The position numbers and the translations under genes were made by a program. DNA of 16,435 bases from positions 1 through 16,435 of the forward strand of contig JAAXQD010000122.1 of the NCBI GenBank assembly GCA_012974475.1, read 5' to 3'. This document shows positions 1 to 7,587 of this stretch, piece by piece. Below the pieces are notes generated by a model. The model was not told the DNA's origin. It made no database searches and saw nothing but the letters and a program-made list of their open reading frames with translations. This DNA is from Desulfobacterales bacterium (lineage in GTDB: Bacteria; Desulfobacterota; Desulfobacteria; Desulfobacterales; UBA11574). The stretch's first letter is position 1. Each line of letters starts with the position of its first letter.

Positions 1-12
1 GAAACTTTTTGC

Positions 13-66
13 TTGACAAAATACAACGTTTAGCTTTATATCATACTAAAATTATATATATTAACC
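13..66 (+). promoter_or_regulatory. Probable sigma70-type promoter and AT-rich operator region of the Rrf2 gene
   Basis: A perfect -35 box TTGACA lies at 13-18. The best -10 candidate is TATATC at 37-42 (18-bp spacer), which is only a moderate match. An AT-rich, nearly palindromic stretch (about 50-66, centred on TATATATA) lies between this promoter and the ATG at 99. That is a plausible place for Rrf2 autoregulation, but no known operator consensus was matched. The promoter is read from the sequence; the operator is inference. Confidence 0.45.
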
Positions 67-98
67 TAATCTATATTACAACTACTATTTTTAGGTAT

Positions 99-515
99 AT
101 GAAACTTACAAAAAAGACCCGCTATGGAACGCGATTGTTACTTGATTTGGCCCAATATCAGGCCGGGGGTGCTGTCCAAATGAGTGAAATTTCAATTCGA
201 CAGAATATTTCTGTTAAATATCTCGAGCAGATCATCCGTCCCCTTAAAAAAGCCAAGCTTGTCAAGAGCATCCGCGGGCCTAAAGGTGGTCACCTGCTGG
301 CAAAAAACCCGGAAAAAATTACCTTGGGCGACATCACACGACTGTTTGAGGATCAGTCTGAACTTGTTGACTGTATCAGTGAACCCGAAACGTGCCCAAA
401 GAGTGATGATTGCGTGGTGCGACTGGGCTGGCAACAAGCCACTATCGCACTTTATAAAGAATTAGACTCCATTTCCATCGCAAATCTTTTGAAGAGGAAA
501 AATTCGATCACTTAA
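99..515 (+). CDS. Rrf2 family transcriptional regulator, Fe-S (IscR-like) type
   Basis: 138-residue DNA-binding regulator. The winged-helix part spans about residues 1-75, with the Rrf2 opening MKLTKKTRYG, the recognition-helix region (ISVKYLEQIIRPL) and the wing (SIRGPKGGHLLAKNP). Three cysteines follow at 92, 99 and 105 (C-x6-C-x5-C), close to the IscR cluster ligands (C-x5-C-x5-C), so an Fe-S cluster sensing iron, redox or sulfur state is likely. I chose the ATG at 99 because family homology begins there; the open frame runs back to 9 but adds an unrelated AT-rich leader. The gene lies 79 bases upstream of sqr on the same strand, so it may control both itself and the sqr-DUF1641 genes. The family call is secure; the target and the signal are inferred. 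Confidence 0.9.
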   Translation: MKLTKKTRYGTRLLLDLAQYQAGGAVQMSEISIRQNISVKYLEQIIRPLKKAKLVKSIRGPKGGHLLAKNPEKITLGDITRLFEDQSELVDCISEPETCPKSDDCVVRLGWQQATIALYKELDSISIANLLKRKNSIT

Positions 516-582
516 TTCCCCTTAACCGATGTAGTCTGGCATTCGCGATGATTTGGGCTTCGATTAAAAAGACATATAATTT

Positions 583-590
583 GAGGAGGT
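583..590 (+). promoter_or_regulatory. Strong ribosome binding site of sqr
   Basis: GAGGAGGT lies 4-5 bases before the ATG at 595 and fixes the start of sqr. A TATAAT hexamer at 575-580 is too close to this site to give a leader containing it, so it is probably not the main -10 box. Confidence 0.8.
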
Positions 591-594
591 ACAT

Positions 595-1827
595 ATGAAA
601 AAAATTGTTATTTTAGGTTCAGGTGCCGGTGGAACGATGATCGCCACCAAGTTACGAAAAGAGTTAATTGATCGGGAATGGCAAATTACTATCATTGACA
701 AGGATCCGCTCCACCATTATCAGCCCGGATGGCTGTTCATCCCTTTTGGGATTTATACGCCTCAAGAATGCGTAAAGCCTAAAGCTGATTTTATTCCGCC
801 GGGAGTCGAACTCGTTGTGGACGAGGTTGTCAATATCGACCACGATAAAAAGCAGGTCAAGACCAAAGGAGGGCAGTACGCATACGACTGGCTGGTCATC
901 GCAACAGGTTGCAGGACCGTGCCGGAAGAAACCGACGGCTTGATGGATGACTGGAGAGGCGACGTCCATGACTACTACTCGCTGGATGGTGCTACAGCTC
1001 TTTACAAGAGATGGAAATTCTTTAAAAAAGGAAGGGTAGTGCTCAACATAGCTGATATGCCCATCAAATGCCCCGTTGCGCCTCTGGAGTTCGTCTATCT
1101 CGCGGACTGGTTTTTTAAAGAAAATGGCGTTCGGGACGACATCGAAATAGAATTGGTCACGCCGTTGGATGGTGCTTTCACAAAGCCTGTGGCGTCAAAG
1201 ATTCTTGGGGATGTCTGCGAACAAAAGAACATCAAGGTCACTCCCAACTGGTCTATTGACCATGTGAACGCCGGTAAAAAGACCATCGAATCTGTGATAG
1301 GCGATGAGATTCCCTATGACCTTCTTATTTCCATCCCGCTGCACTCCGGCGCACAGGTGATTTCAGACAGCAGTCTCGGTGACCCCATGGGTTTTGTCAA
1401 TACCGATAAAGGCACTTTGAAGGCCGCTGACTTCGACAATATCTATGTGATCGGTGACGCAACCAATGTACCCACATCCAAGTCCGGTGCGGTGGCGCAC
1501 TACGAATCCGACATCGTCGTAGAGAACATCCTCCTCGAGATAGAGGGGCAAGCACCAAAACCTGAATATGACGGGCATTCAACGTGATTTATAGTCTCAA
1601 GCCATGGTATGGCTTATTTGATCGATTTCAGTTACGATACGGAGCCCCTTGCCGGAAAGTTTCCCTTCCCCGGTCTCGGCCCCTTTTCTCTTTTAGGTGA
1701 AAGTCAAGCAAACTATATGGGCAAAATGATGTTCAAGTGGGTATACTGGAACATGATGTTGAAGGGTTTTGAATTACCGCTTGAACCCCAATTCAACATG
1801 GCTGGCAAGTTGCGTCAGAGTTACTAA
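595..1827 (+). CDS. sqr: Sulfide:quinone oxidoreductase-like flavoprotein, putative selenoprotein (in-frame UGA = Sec331)
   Basis: 410-residue FAD-dependent oxidoreductase of the SQR family, which oxidises sulfide to sulfane sulfur or polysulfide and passes electrons to membrane quinone. Visible features are the N-terminal dinucleotide fold GSGAGG (8-13), the SQR-like HHYQPGWLFIPFG (40-52), the ATG motif (103-105), Cys159 in ADMPIKCPVAPLEF, and the FAD-binding IGDATNVPTSKSGAVAHY (286-303). After HST (328-330) comes TGA at 1585-1587. The frame continues without another stop to TAA at 1825-1827, reading FIVSSHG and then a typical SQR tail with amphipathic membrane-binding segments (KMMFKWVYWNMMLKG). 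From memory, close relatives carry Cys at the TGA position, matching the second redox cysteine that works with Cys159 next to FAD. A SECIS-like hairpin follows. Termination at 330 would remove the membrane and quinone region. Alternatives are a nonsense pseudogene or a sequencing error. The SQR assignment is strong; activity on sulfide is not proven. Confidence 0.85.
1585..1587 (+). other. In-frame UGA codon, predicted selenocysteine (residue 331)
   Basis: The TGA falls between GHST and FIVSSHG within an otherwise uninterrupted SQR reading frame (the distance from 595 to the downstream ATG at 1609 is 1014, divisible by three). It replaces what I expect to be a conserved redox-active cysteine in the C-terminal part of this family. 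Cys-to-Sec exchange at a catalytic thiol is the usual pattern in bacterial selenoproteins. Nothing nearby suggests gene decay: a strong RBS, intact flanks and intact downstream coding all remain. Confidence 0.82.
1588..1615 (+). promoter_or_regulatory. Bacterial SECIS-like hairpin directly after the UGA
   Basis: Perfect inverted repeat AAGCCAT (1599-1605), loop GGT (1606-1608), ATGGCTT (1609-1615). The 18 bases from UGA to the loop fit the 16-37 range described for bacterial SECIS elements. The tiny apical loop starts with GGU; a G in the first two loop positions is the known SelB-recognition feature. The hairpin lies inside the coding sequence, as bacterial SECIS elements must. Its 3' arm contains the ATG at 1609, which has no ribosome binding site and is probably not a start. 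Confidence 0.8.
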
Positions 1828-1839
1828 AAAGGAGGCATC

Positions 1840-2517
1840 ATGACGAATGAAGAATTGATTCTTGAGCGACTGGATCGCATTGAAAGCCGGATGGCCCCTT
1901 TGTCTGAAACCGCCATAAGTATGACGGAATTTAAAAATGATTTGATGGCAATGGCGCAGCCGGTTTCCAGATCGTTAATCAAAGATCTGGAAAGTGTAGA
2001 GTCCGCTTTTCAGTTGGAAGATCTGGGTACCTTGTCCAAGCGGATGCTCAGAAGTGTCAAACACTTTATTTATGCGTTGGATCAACTGGAAAATATTATC
2101 GACTTTGTCACAACCGTAGAACCCGTGCTTAGACTGATGGTTCCTCAACTCATCGAGTATCTGAATAGTTTGGAAGAAAGAGGGGTTTTCCGCATTATTA
2201 AGGCGACGTATGATATTCGGGCCAAGATTGCTACAGCTTACACGGCTGAAGACATCGAACAGATCGGAGACGGTCTTGTTGCCTTGCTCGGCATTGCCAA
2301 AAAGCTTTCCGACCCCCAGCTCGTAAAGTTGCTGGAAAATTTCGCCGAAATAGGCACGAGTGTGGATCTGACCAAAAGTAAAGATGTTGGCCCTTTTGGA
2401 TTTTTCTCTGCCTGTTCAGGAGGGGAAGGCAAAAGAGGATTAGGTGTTTTAATGGAATTGACCAAAGCAATGGGTGATCTGAAAACCAGTAGCCTTACAT
2501 CTCAGCCTGAGCAGTAA
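1840..2517 (+). CDS. DUF1641 domain protein, partner of SQR
   Basis: 225-residue, largely helical, soluble-looking protein. The N-terminal 60 residues are charged and probably form a coiled coil. The C-terminal part (about 150-215) carries the DUF1641-type signature, with LLENFAEIGTSVDL, the glycine-rich VGPFGFFSACSGG, then RGLGVLMELTKAMGDL. It starts 12 bases after the sqr stop with a strong GGAGG at 1831-1835, so it is almost certainly co-transcribed and translated with sqr. DUF1641 genes are, to my knowledge, often found beside SQR-like or formate dehydrogenase-like flavoproteins, but no biochemical role is established. A role as small accessory or membrane-docking subunit of the SQR is inference. 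No metal-binding or catalytic motif is visible. Confidence 0.8.
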   Translation: MTNEELILERLDRIESRMAPLSETAISMTEFKNDLMAMAQPVSRSLIKDLESVESAFQLEDLGTLSKRMLRSVKHFIYALDQLENIIDFVTTVEPVLRLMVPQLIEYLNSLEERGVFRIIKATYDIRAKIATAYTAEDIEQIGDGLVALLGIAKKLSDPQLVKLLENFAEIGTSVDLTKSKDVGPFGFFSACSGGEGKRGLGVLMELTKAMGDLKTSSLTSQPEQ

Positions 2518-2683
2518 AAGGCGTATACGGATGATCCTCGGAACAAGATTTATCATGCTATTGGGTTGAACGCTATGCCAGATTAGCTCCTAATAAAAGA
2601 GGGGCAAAAGTACTACAGCAAATAATTGCAAATCGTTTAGTCTGGTGATTTTGAAAGAAAGTTGTGGCTATATTTTATGCTTA

Positions 2684-2704
2684 AATATCTGCTTATCAGA
2701 TATT
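2684..2704. repeat. Perfect 8-bp inverted repeat at the edge of the truncated DUF1641 copy
   Basis: AATATCTG (2684-2691), loop CTTAT (2692-2696), CAGATATT (2697-2704). It sits exactly where recognisable DUF1641 homology begins and overlaps the only possible start (TTG 2703). There is no T-tract, so it is not a standard terminator. It may mark a rearrangement junction or be chance in AT-rich DNA. Confidence 0.5.
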
Positions 2705-2921
2705 GACCTTCTTGCAAAAGGCCGTTGAAAATCCAGCCACTATAGACCTGTCAGTCAGCAAAAAAATCGGCCCGTGGGGCCTCCTGTCCGCTGGTTCCAA
2801 CGATGAGGTCAAGGAGGGACTGGGTGTTTTGATCGAGCTGACGAAGGCATTGAGCAAATTGAAGGAAAACGGTGACATTGCCGCCTCCGTTGAGGAACAA
2901 GGAAGTGTCGAGCAAAAATAA
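2703..2921 (+). pseudogene. Truncated second DUF1641 copy (C-terminal remnant)
   Basis: The 72-residue frame matches only the C-terminal third of the neighbouring DUF1641 protein. IDLSVSKKIGPWGLLSAGS aligns with VDLTKSKDVGPFGFFSACS, and EGLGVLIELTKALSKLK with RGLGVLMELTKAMGDLK. The copies are clearly diverged, so this is an old paralogue rather than a recent tandem duplication. The frame opens only after a TAA at 2682-2684. The sole start is TTG at 2703 inside a hairpin, with no ribosome binding site, and the N-terminal two thirds are missing. The 185 bases between the two copies (2518-2702) hold no recognisable lost N-terminus. A short expressed protein is possible but unlikely. Confidence 0.65.
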
Positions 2922-3366
2922 GATGGCCGGTCATCCGGTATCGACTGTTTAAGATACGTCCATAGACGGCACCTCTCGAATCGCCAACTGTGAATATCAA
3001 CACCGTCCACGCTCAAATAAAATCCGGATGATCCGCAATCAACTTCCGCGAAAGGTTAGAATCTCTCTTTAGCTTGTTGGAGCCCAGCGAAAATCCCGCC
3101 TTGCGGAGCTTCAGGAAGCTTCAATTATTGTTTAATCCGGCCTCCACATCACGTTTTCCCCTTAAACGTTGAACGCTCAATTTAAAAATTCAGGAATAAT
3201 TTGAATGAGTTCATCTTGTCTGTACAGCTCCGTCCTTTTCCCGGTATTCGGCGTAAAGATCGCCGGTTCAAGTTATTTGTTTTCCATAATAAGTGTTGAA
3301 AATGTTCTTTTTATCTGTTTCAATCAACCCAAAAACCATAATTCTTTTTGCCCGTTATAAAGCGAT
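2922..3366. other. Intergenic region, 445 bases, no gene seen
   Basis: No open frame with a ribosome binding site and no recognisable RNA gene was found. Only small, weak hairpins are present, for example the 5-bp CGGCG/CGCCG pair around 3249-3266, and none has a T-tract. The last 80 bases are AT-rich and probably hold the promoter of the operon starting at 3367, but I cannot place its boxes with confidence. Confidence 0.5.
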
Positions 3367-3807
3367 ATGCGTGGTGACTTAAAAAAGGTTCTATTTCAGT
3401 ATCCCGGCAAACTGCTTTCAACCGTATTATGGCTGGTAGCGTTACATTCAATTGCCATAGGTTTGGCATTGATTGCTCAACCGGCCCTACTGATGAAGCT
3501 ATCAGGGTTCAGTTCTGAGTGTGAACGTTTCTTCCCTGCTCAAGGCGGTGTTTTTCATATCCTGATGGCCGTTGCCTATGTATTGGGCGCAACAAACATT
3601 GAAAAATATCATTATTTAATTGTATTTTCAATTATCGTAAAGGCGTTGGCGACGCTCTTTTTGGTGGTTTACTGTTTTGGCGTTGAATTTAAATGGATCG
3701 TCCTGTTATCCGGAATCGGCGACGGAGTCATGGGATTGATAATTTTTATAGCGTTACAGAATTATCTTCATTTGAAGACAACGTACGGCAATAGGTATGT
3801 AAAATGA
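3367..3807 (+). CDS. Small four-helix membrane protein of unknown function
   Basis: 146-residue hydrophobic protein with about four predicted membrane segments (roughly residues 15-42, 57-76, 82-103 and 110-131), a positively charged start (MRGDLKK) and a polar C-terminus (KTTYGNRYVK). I do not recognise the family beyond a generic integral inner-membrane protein; no catalytic motif is visible. Its stop overlaps the start of the downstream SDR gene (ATGA, 3804-3807), so the two are translationally coupled and probably act together, perhaps with this protein holding or presenting a membrane-bound substrate (inference). No clear ribosome binding site precedes the ATG at 3367, so the start is not certain. 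Confidence 0.75.
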   Translation: MRGDLKKVLFQYPGKLLSTVLWLVALHSIAIGLALIAQPALLMKLSGFSSECERFFPAQGGVFHILMAVAYVLGATNIEKYHYLIVFSIIVKALATLFLVVYCFGVEFKWIVLLSGIGDGVMGLIIFIALQNYLHLKTTYGNRYVK

Positions 3808-5489
3808 ATGAGATATTGCCGGGAATTCTGGTCACCGGAGCATCCGGTTTTATCGGAAGGCATTTTGTTATCGCCGTATCCGGAAAGTTCCGCCTGTTTT
3901 GCATCGCACGACGCAGTCAAAAAGAAGTCGGCATACCCCATCTGGCCAATATCCATTGGCTCCAGGTTGATATCGCAAACCGAAAAAATCTGCTGAATGC
4001 CGTTAGGCATATCAAAAATCATGGCGGCGTCGATTATGTTTTGCATCTGGCCGCATATTACGATTTTACCCTCAAAGAAAACCCTGCCTATGAGCAGATC
4101 AATGTCACCGGAACACGCCATATTCTTGAAATCTCAAAATTGCTGGGAATAAAGCGTTTCATTTTTCCCAGTTCTCTGGCCGCCTGTAAATTTCCTTCTC
4201 ATGGTAAGGGACTCACTGAAGAGAGTCCTGTCGATGCGGATTCTCCTTATGCGCGGAGCAAAAGGAAAGAAGAAGCAATCATTGGGGAATATTCGGAATT
4301 CTTTCCCTGCTCAATTGTCCGATTGGCAGCCGTATACAGCGATTGGTGTGAATATCCCATGTTGTATATGTTGTTAAAGTATTGGCTGTCCGGAAACAAA
4401 CTCATGTCAAGAGTTGTGACCGGACGTGGAGAATCGGCCATACCGTATATTCATATTAAAGATCTTATTAAACTATTTCTACGAATTATCGAAATCAGCG
4501 ATATCCTGCCGCGTCTGGCAATATACATTGCCAGCTTTCAAGGGAGTGTATCCCATAACGAGCTTTTCGAAACCGCCACCAGGTATTATTACTGGCATGA
4601 TATCAAACCGTTTCAAATACCGAAACTTGCGACGGTTTTGGGGTTGATCATCATCTCGTTCTTAGGCCGGCTTAGCGGCAAGAAAACTTTAGAACAGCCC
4701 TGGATGGCAAAATATATCGATAAAAAATTGAGTGTGGATGCTTCTGCCACATACAAGGCTTTGGGTTGGAAGCCCACAACGCGCTATCATATATTGCGGC
4801 GATTATTGTTTTTGACCGAAAAAATGACCCGCCATCCTAACAACTGGACATTTCGCAATGAAGTTCTTATAAAAAAGGTTGCCTTCAGAAAAAGCACCAC
4901 AATTTACGATATCTTGACGGAACTTCGTGAATCATTGGTTGAAAAAATCGAAGCAGAAATAACGAACCCGGCAAACAAACACCGTTTTCCAAATTACCGG
5001 GAGATGTATAGTGAACTGCTTAAATGGTATGTTACCCTGAACTATCAAGTTGTTGCAGCTACCGTGAGAAACCGAGACCGGTCCATCATACCGATCTATG
5101 CTAAAGAAATTGCTTTCAAACGGTATATGGACGGCTATGGGGCAAAAGAAGTCAGGGATTTTTGGTTGCTGATCGGGAAGACCATGAGGGAATCTCTCCT
5201 GACGAGACCGGAATTAAAAGATTCAAAACGGCAGGTGGACGATTACATCATCTTGACTTCACAGCTGGCTGCCGATGAATTTGAAGACGCATATGAAATA
5301 CTCGAGAATCAGCCGCCGGAGGAGTTACCTTCAACTAAAGTTGCACAACTGACAAGCATTGAAAATCTTAAACGGATTGTACAGCAGCTCGAAGATGTTT
5401 ACAGCGATTCATTGTCAAACCAGCTCAGGAGGGAAGATACCTTTAATAATCACAGTTTTTTGATAAAATTATCCACCCAAGATAAATAA
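3804..5489 (+). CDS. NAD-dependent epimerase/dehydratase (extended SDR) with C-terminal helical domain
   Basis: 561 residues in two parts. Residues about 6-340 form an extended short-chain dehydrogenase: TGASGFIG nucleotide-binding motif (11-18), HLAA (81-84), FPSS with the catalytic Ser region (121-124), and Y149-x3-K153 (YARSK). The domain ends with GWKPTTRYHILRRL, a typical epimerase tail. Such enzymes oxidise, reduce or epimerise nucleotide sugars, sterols or polyprenyl-type substrates. Residues about 363-510 are an added all-helical domain (TTIYDILTELRESLVEKIEAE onward) that loosely recalls the RsbRD-type N-terminal sensor domain of stress regulators. That similarity is only an impression. 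The gene is coupled to the upstream membrane protein by an ATGA overlap and followed 39 bases later by a radical SAM gene. The SDR assignment is secure; the substrate and the role of the tail are unknown. Confidence 0.85.
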   Translation: MNEILPGILVTGASGFIGRHFVIAVSGKFRLFCIARRSQKEVGIPHLANIHWLQVDIANRKNLLNAVRHIKNHGGVDYVLHLAAYYDFTLKENPAYEQINVTGTRHILEISKLLGIKRFIFPSSLAACKFPSHGKGLTEESPVDADSPYARSKRKEEAIIGEYSEFFPCSIVRLAAVYSDWCEYPMLYMLLKYWLSGNKLMSRVVTGRGESAIPYIHIKDLIKLFLRIIEISDILPRLAIYIASFQGSVSHNELFETATRYYYWHDIKPFQIPKLATVLGLIIISFLGRLSGKKTLEQPWMAKYIDKKLSVDASATYKALGWKPTTRYHILRRLLFLTEKMTRHPNNWTFRNEVLIKKVAFRKSTTIYDILTELRESLVEKIEAEITNPANKHRFPNYREMYSELLKWYVTLNYQVVAATVRNRDRSIIPIYAKEIAFKRYMDGYGAKEVRDFWLLIGKTMRESLLTRPELKDSKRQVDDYIILTSQLAADEFEDAYEILENQPPEELPSTKVAQLTSIENLKRIVQQLEDVYSDSLSNQLRREDTFNNHSFLIKLSTQDK

Positions 5490-5528
5490 TCGGACACACT
5501 GTCAATTATCAAAGGAGGTTTGATTGCC

Positions 5529-7325
5529 ATGCCGAAATATCAAAATATCCTGCTTGTATATCCGAGGATTCCGACCAATACTTACTGGAGTTTCAAATAC
5601 GCGCTGAAGTTTATTCACAAAAAAAGCGCCATGCCACCGCTGGGACTGCTGACCATCGCCGCCTTTTTTCCGGAAGCGTATCACTTAAAACTTGTGGACA
5701 TGAACGTCACGCCATTAAAAGACAGCGATATCATCTGGGCGGACGCTGTTTTTATCTCTGCCATGATTGTTCAGCAGGATTCCATGATGGAGGTGATCCG
5801 CCGATGCAACCTGTTTGGTAAAACCATTGCCGCCGGAGGGGCTTTTCCAACTTCAAGGCATGAGGATATCCCGGGCGTTGACCATTTTCTTTTGGGGGAA
5901 GTGGATAAAACCTTGGTAGATTTTTTGAATAACTTGGAAAACGGGACTGCCAAACCTGTATATGAGCGGCCGCCGCATCCGGATATTTCCCGTCTGCCGG
6001 CTCCGCGATTTGATCTATTGGATTTGGACGCTTACGGTTCCATGTCCATCCAGTATTCCAGAGGCTGTCCATTTCACTGTGAGTTCTGCGATATTTGGCC
6101 GGTTTTCGGCAACAAACCGCGCTTAAAATCGGCGGACACGCTTCTTCGGGAAATTGATGTGCTCTATGGTCTGGGCTGGCGAGGTCCGGTATTTATCGTT
6201 GACGACAACTTCATCGGCAATAAAAAAAGGGTTAAGGCCGAACTTTTGCCTGCGTTAAAATCCTGGCAAATCGAGCATGATTATCCGTATCATTTTTTTA
6301 CCGAAGCCAGCATTAATTTGGGAGGCGATGAAGCGTTGTTGACCGCTATGCGCGAGGCCGGCTTCAATCAGGTGTTCATAGGGATTGAAACCCCTGATCC
6401 CGAGGGGCTTGAAGAAGCCGGAAAGACCCTGAACTTAAAGACAGATATGGAAAAATCGATTCGGACGATTCAACGACACGGGATGGAAGTGATGGCCGGG
6501 TTTATCATCGGGTTTGATAGTGACAAGGAAGATATTTTCGATCGTCAAATCGCTTTTATCCAGAAAAACGCCATTCCAAAAGCGATGATCGGCTTCTTGA
6601 ACGCCCTTCCCGGCACCCGCCTTTATCAGCGGTTACTGACGGAAGGCCGGATCTTAAAAGCCTCCATCGGCAACAACACCCACAACATGGCCACCAACTT
6701 TAAAACTGTTATGGATGCGGAACGGCTGAAAGAAGGATATCAAAAAATTCTCGCCGGAATATATGACTTTAATCTAAAAAACTACTTTGAGCGCTGCAGT
6801 CGATTTTTGGACAATCTCGAGTATACGGACTATTTTCAGCGAAAAATTCACTTTGACGAAGTGAAAATCTTATTCAAATCTATTTACTGGCAGCTCTTTA
6901 CACCTTACGGTTTTCAGTATCTCAAGTTTGTTTTTCGGAGCATGATCAAACATCCCAACATTTTTGGCGAAGCCATTTCTTTGAGCATTGTCGGGCATCA
7001 TTTCCACACCATCACACACCAGACGCTGAAAACGGAAAAAATCGCATTAATCCTCGATGAGAAATACCATTATTTTTGCGATTTGATAAATCAATATTCC
7101 GCGGAAATGATGAACAATTCAAAAGAGAATTTTCAACACATGTTTAAACTCTGGAAGGAACGGACCAAGATACTCAAACAAATACAGCGCAAAATCGACA
7201 AAATCCATGCGGACTACCGTTATGATATCATCTGGAAGTACATGGAAATCTCAAAACAGATGCGGGAAAAACTGAAGAATTTTGAAATCATGGTACAAAG
7301 CACCGCTGCAACATATAGGCAGTAA
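5529..7325 (+). CDS. B12-binding radical SAM protein (DUF4070-type)
   Basis: 598 residues. Residues about 1-140 form a cobalamin-binding Rossmann-like domain (ILLVYPRIPTNTYWSFKYAL, PPLGLLTIAA, AGGAFPT). The radical SAM core carries the 4Fe-4S ligands C170-x3-C174-x2-C177 (GCPFHCEFC), with later family motifs VFIVDDNFIGNKK, FFTEASINL and VFIGIETP. A C-terminal region of about 200 residues resembles DUF4070 followed by a charged coiled coil (about 530-590). B12 radical SAM enzymes of this group include methylases of unactivated carbons, such as the hopanoid methylase HpnP, but this protein cannot be assigned to one substrate. The ATG at 5529 is preferred over TTG 5520 because AAAGGAGG (5511-5518) lies 10 bases before it and only one base before the TTG. 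It forms an operon-like unit with the SDR and membrane protein genes. Confidence 0.85.
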   Translation: MPKYQNILLVYPRIPTNTYWSFKYALKFIHKKSAMPPLGLLTIAAFFPEAYHLKLVDMNVTPLKDSDIIWADAVFISAMIVQQDSMMEVIRRCNLFGKTIAAGGAFPTSRHEDIPGVDHFLLGEVDKTLVDFLNNLENGTAKPVYERPPHPDISRLPAPRFDLLDLDAYGSMSIQYSRGCPFHCEFCDIWPVFGNKPRLKSADTLLREIDVLYGLGWRGPVFIVDDNFIGNKKRVKAELLPALKSWQIEHDYPYHFFTEASINLGGDEALLTAMREAGFNQVFIGIETPDPEGLEEAGKTLNLKTDMEKSIRTIQRHGMEVMAGFIIGFDSDKEDIFDRQIAFIQKNAIPKAMIGFLNALPGTRLYQRLLTEGRILKASIGNNTHNMATNFKTVMDAERLKEGYQKILAGIYDFNLKNYFERCSRFLDNLEYTDYFQRKIHFDEVKILFKSIYWQLFTPYGFQYLKFVFRSMIKHPNIFGEAISLSIVGHHFHTITHQTLKTEKIALILDEKYHYFCDLINQYSAEMMNNSKENFQHMFKLWKERTKILKQIQRKIDKIHADYRYDIIWKYMEISKQMREKLKNFEIMVQSTAATYRQ

Positions 7326-7503
7326 CTGCATGACTCAATTTGTAACATTTGAAACGAAAACCCCAGTCCCGTGGTAATGCCGTACCATAACAGCGTTCAA
7401 TTCATTGGTTCTCAAAAACCTGCGCTTCTTAAAATCAAAAGAACCCACCCGCCACTCCGAGGATCAGAATTCTAGCATGAAATTATTTCTACGCAATTTT
7501 CTA

Positions 7504-7539
7504 TTGACATAATATACCACGTAGTGTCACATACTGTCA
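7504..7539 (+). promoter_or_regulatory. Possible promoter and TGTCA direct repeat upstream of the HTH regulator
   Basis: A perfect -35 box TTGACA lies at 7504-7509, but no good -10 box sits at the usual 16-18 spacing; CATACT at 7530-7535 is 20 bases away. The pentamer TGTCA occurs twice, at 7525-7529 and 7535-7539, exactly one helical turn apart and overlapping the expected -10 region. That layout would suit an operator for a promoter needing an activator, or for autoregulation by the HTH protein. The operator is inference from spacing only. Nothing else was seen in 7326-7587. Confidence 0.35.
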
Positions 7540-7587
7540 GGTTGATTCCATGGATGTCCATCTAACTAAAAATTCAAGGAGAAATTA

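Noticed and set aside
575..580. TATAAT before sqr as a -10 box
   Set aside because: Transcription from it would start inside or after the ribosome binding site at 583-590, and no good -35 box lies at the right distance.
1609..1827. Separate 72-residue gene after sqr
   Set aside because: It is in the same frame as sqr, has no ribosome binding site, begins inside the SECIS-like hairpin, and reads as the missing C-terminal tail of SQR.
2535..2645. Open stretch of 37 codons between the two DUF1641 copies (contains VERYARLAPNKRGAKVLQQI)
   Set aside because: It has no start codon or ribosome binding site, is closed by stops on both sides, and I recognise no family. It may be a remnant, but that cannot be supported.
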